Assembly (NCBI GenBank): GCA_904501855.1
Contig: CAJGCI010000101.1
Coordinates: forward strand, 1 to 6,794
Direction: 5' to 3'
Length of the DNA stretch: 6,794 bases
From: Oscillospiraceae bacterium
GTDB taxonomy: Bacteria > Bacillota > Clostridia > Oscillospirales > Oscillospiraceae
Shown here: in pieces, positions 5,705 to 6,794 of the stretch
How positions within the stretch are numbered: the stretch's first letter is position 1
Layout: every line of letters starts with the position of its first letter
Notes under the pieces: model-generated
Database searches by the model: none
Told to the model about the DNA's origin: nothing
The model's input: the letters and a program-made list of their open reading frames with translations, nothing else
Made by a program: the position numbers and the translations under genes

Positions 5705-6794
5705 ATGGCAGAAAAAATCCCCTACAAAATCTATTTGACGGAAAACGAGATCCCGAAACAATGGTACAACGTCCGTGCGGACATGAAGAACAAACCGGCT
5801 CCGCTGCTCAATCCGGGCACACTGGAACCTATGACGGCCGAGGAACTGGGCGCAGTGTTCTGCGAGGAACTGGTGCAGCAGGAACTGGACAACGAAACCC
5901 CGTTTATCGACATTCCCCAGGAGATCCAGGACTTCTACAAGATGTACCGTCCCGCCCCTCTGGTGCGGGCCTACTGTCTGGAGGAGGCGCTGGGAACTCC
6001 CGCCAAGATCTACTACAAATTCGAAGGCAACAACACCTCCGGAAGCCACAAGCTCAACTCCGCCATCGCCCAGGCCTACTATGCCAAGAATCAGGGTCTG
6101 AAAGGCGTCACCACCGAGACCGGAGCCGGCCAGTGGGGCACCGCGCTGTCCATGGCCTGTGCCTATCTGGGCCTGGACTGCAAGGTCTTCATGGTCAAGG
6201 TCAGCTACGAGCAGAAACCCTTCCGCCGCGAGGTGATGCGCACCTACGGTGCGGACGTGACCCCGTCTCCTTCTGAGACCACCGCCATCGGCCGCAAGAT
6301 CCTGGAGGAGAACCCCGGGACCACCGGCTCCCTGGGCTGTGCCATCTCCGAAGCAGTGGAAGTGGCAGTGGGCACTCCCGGCTACCGCTATGTGCTGGGC
6401 AGCGTTCTGAACCAGGTGCTCCTGCATCAGTCCGTCATCGGACTGGAAGCCAAGGCGGCGCTGGACAAATACGGCGTCAAGCCCGACATGATCATCGGCT
6501 GCGCCGGCGGCGGTTCCAACCTGGGCGGCCTGATCTCCCCGTTCATGGGCGAGAAACTCCGGGGCGAGGCGGACTACCAGATCATCGCCGTGGAACCGGC
6601 ATCCTGTCCCAGCTTCACCAGAGGCAAGTATGCCTACGATTTTGCCGACACCGGCATGGTATGTCCTCTGGCCAAGATGTACACCCTGGGCAGCGGATTC
6701 ATCCCGTCTCCCAACCCCGCCGGCGGCCTGCGGTATCACGGCATGAGCTCGGTGCTGTCCCAGCTGTATGATGACGGGCTCATGGAAGCCCGTG
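5705..6794 (+). CDS. trpB: Tryptophan synthase beta chain, TrpB2 type (3' end beyond window)
   Basis: The first 363 codons are present; TrpB2 proteins are usually about 450 residues, so roughly 90 are missing at the right edge. The enzyme is PLP-dependent and joins indole to L-serine to give tryptophan. Visible features are the long N-terminal extension KIYLTENEIPKQWYNVRADM (8-27) typical of TrpB2, RPAPLVRA (82-89), KFEGNNTSGSHKLNSA with the probable PLP lysine K116, TETGAGQWG (137-145) with E138, and the phosphate-binding GCAGGGSN (265-272). The N-terminal block separates it from the canonical TrpB1, which pairs tightly with TrpA. TrpB2 is often a stand-alone enzyme for indole salvage. The ATG is preceded by AAAGGA ten bases upstream. 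It is the first gene behind the Trp T-box. Whether trpA or other trp genes follow cannot be seen. Confidence 0.94.
   Translation, partial: MAEKIPYKIYLTENEIPKQWYNVRADMKNKPAPLLNPGTLEPMTAEELGAVFCEELVQQELDNETPFIDIPQEIQDFYKMYRPAPLVRAYCLEEALGTPAKIYYKFEGNNTSGSHKLNSAIAQAYYAKNQGLKGVTTETGAGQWGTALSMACAYLGLDCKVFMVKVSYEQKPFRREVMRTYGADVTPSPSETTAIGRKILEENPGTTGSLGCAISEAVEVAVGTPGYRYVLGSVLNQVLLHQSVIGLEAKAALDKYGVKPDMIIGCAGGGSNLGGLISPFMGEKLRGEADYQIIAVEPASCPSFTRGKYAYDFADTGMVCPLAKMYTLGSGFIPSPNPAGGLRYHGMSSVLSQLYDDGLMEAR

Noticed and set aside
5585..6739. A 384-codon minus-strand open frame opposite trpB2
   Set aside because: It covers the T-box terminator and the clear TrpB2 coding sequence, starts inside that gene and shows no family motifs. 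It is an antisense shadow.
1..6794. Defence island, CRISPR array, toxin-antitoxin pair or mobile element
   Set aside because: I saw no spaced repeats, transposase or integrase motifs, terminal inverted repeats or small paired toxin-antitoxin genes. The genes are metabolic or of general function.

Overview
The window looks like chromosomal DNA of a GC-rich member of the Bacillota (Firmicutes), probably an anaerobic Clostridia-type bacterium. The reasons are a tRNA-sensing T-box leader, A/G-rich Shine-Dalgarno sites, consensus sigma-A-type promoters (TTGACA/TATAAT), a DUF362-ferredoxin protein of the kind common in anaerobes, and strong G/C preference at third codon positions. No genus can be named from the sequence alone. 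There are no transposases, phage genes, CRISPR arrays, tRNAs or rRNAs. The region reads as ordinary housekeeping and accessory metabolism.

Layout. On the minus strand, the left edge holds the first 31 codons of a small membrane-anchored protein (1-95) with a near-consensus promoter (145-174). Upstream of it, also on the minus strand, lies a 390-residue DUF362 protein with two C-terminal 4Fe-4S clusters (242-1414). Divergent from that, across a 149-bp intergenic region with its own promoter and inverted repeats, is a 141-residue DUF1810 protein (1564-1989). Two tandem hairpins (2013-2063) separate it from an inositol monophosphatase-family phosphatase (2100-2879), which ends in a strong intrinsic terminator. 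A new promoter overlaps that terminator's T-tract. It drives a polytopic acyltransferase-3 protein (2979-4067), followed 18 bp later by proA, gamma-glutamyl phosphate reductase (4086-5342). proA has no terminator of its own.

The right end is the best-defined regulatory unit. An extended -10 promoter (5361-5389) starts a complete T-box leader (about 5396-5675). Its specifier codon is UGG (Trp), and it carries a UGGUACC T-box bulge, mutually exclusive antiterminator and terminator helices, and a T-run. It precedes a TrpB2-type tryptophan synthase beta chain (5705 to the edge, 363 codons visible). Gene family and specifier agree, so uncharged tRNA-Trp should switch on this enzyme, which converts indole plus serine to tryptophan.

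I saw no convincing new defence system or mobile element. The points most worth a second look are the Trp T-box on a trpB2-type gene, the U in its discriminator-pairing position, and the possibility that the same T-box terminator also ends the acyltransferase-proA transcript. The inverted repeats in the divergent DUF362/DUF1810 promoter region are a further, weaker lead.
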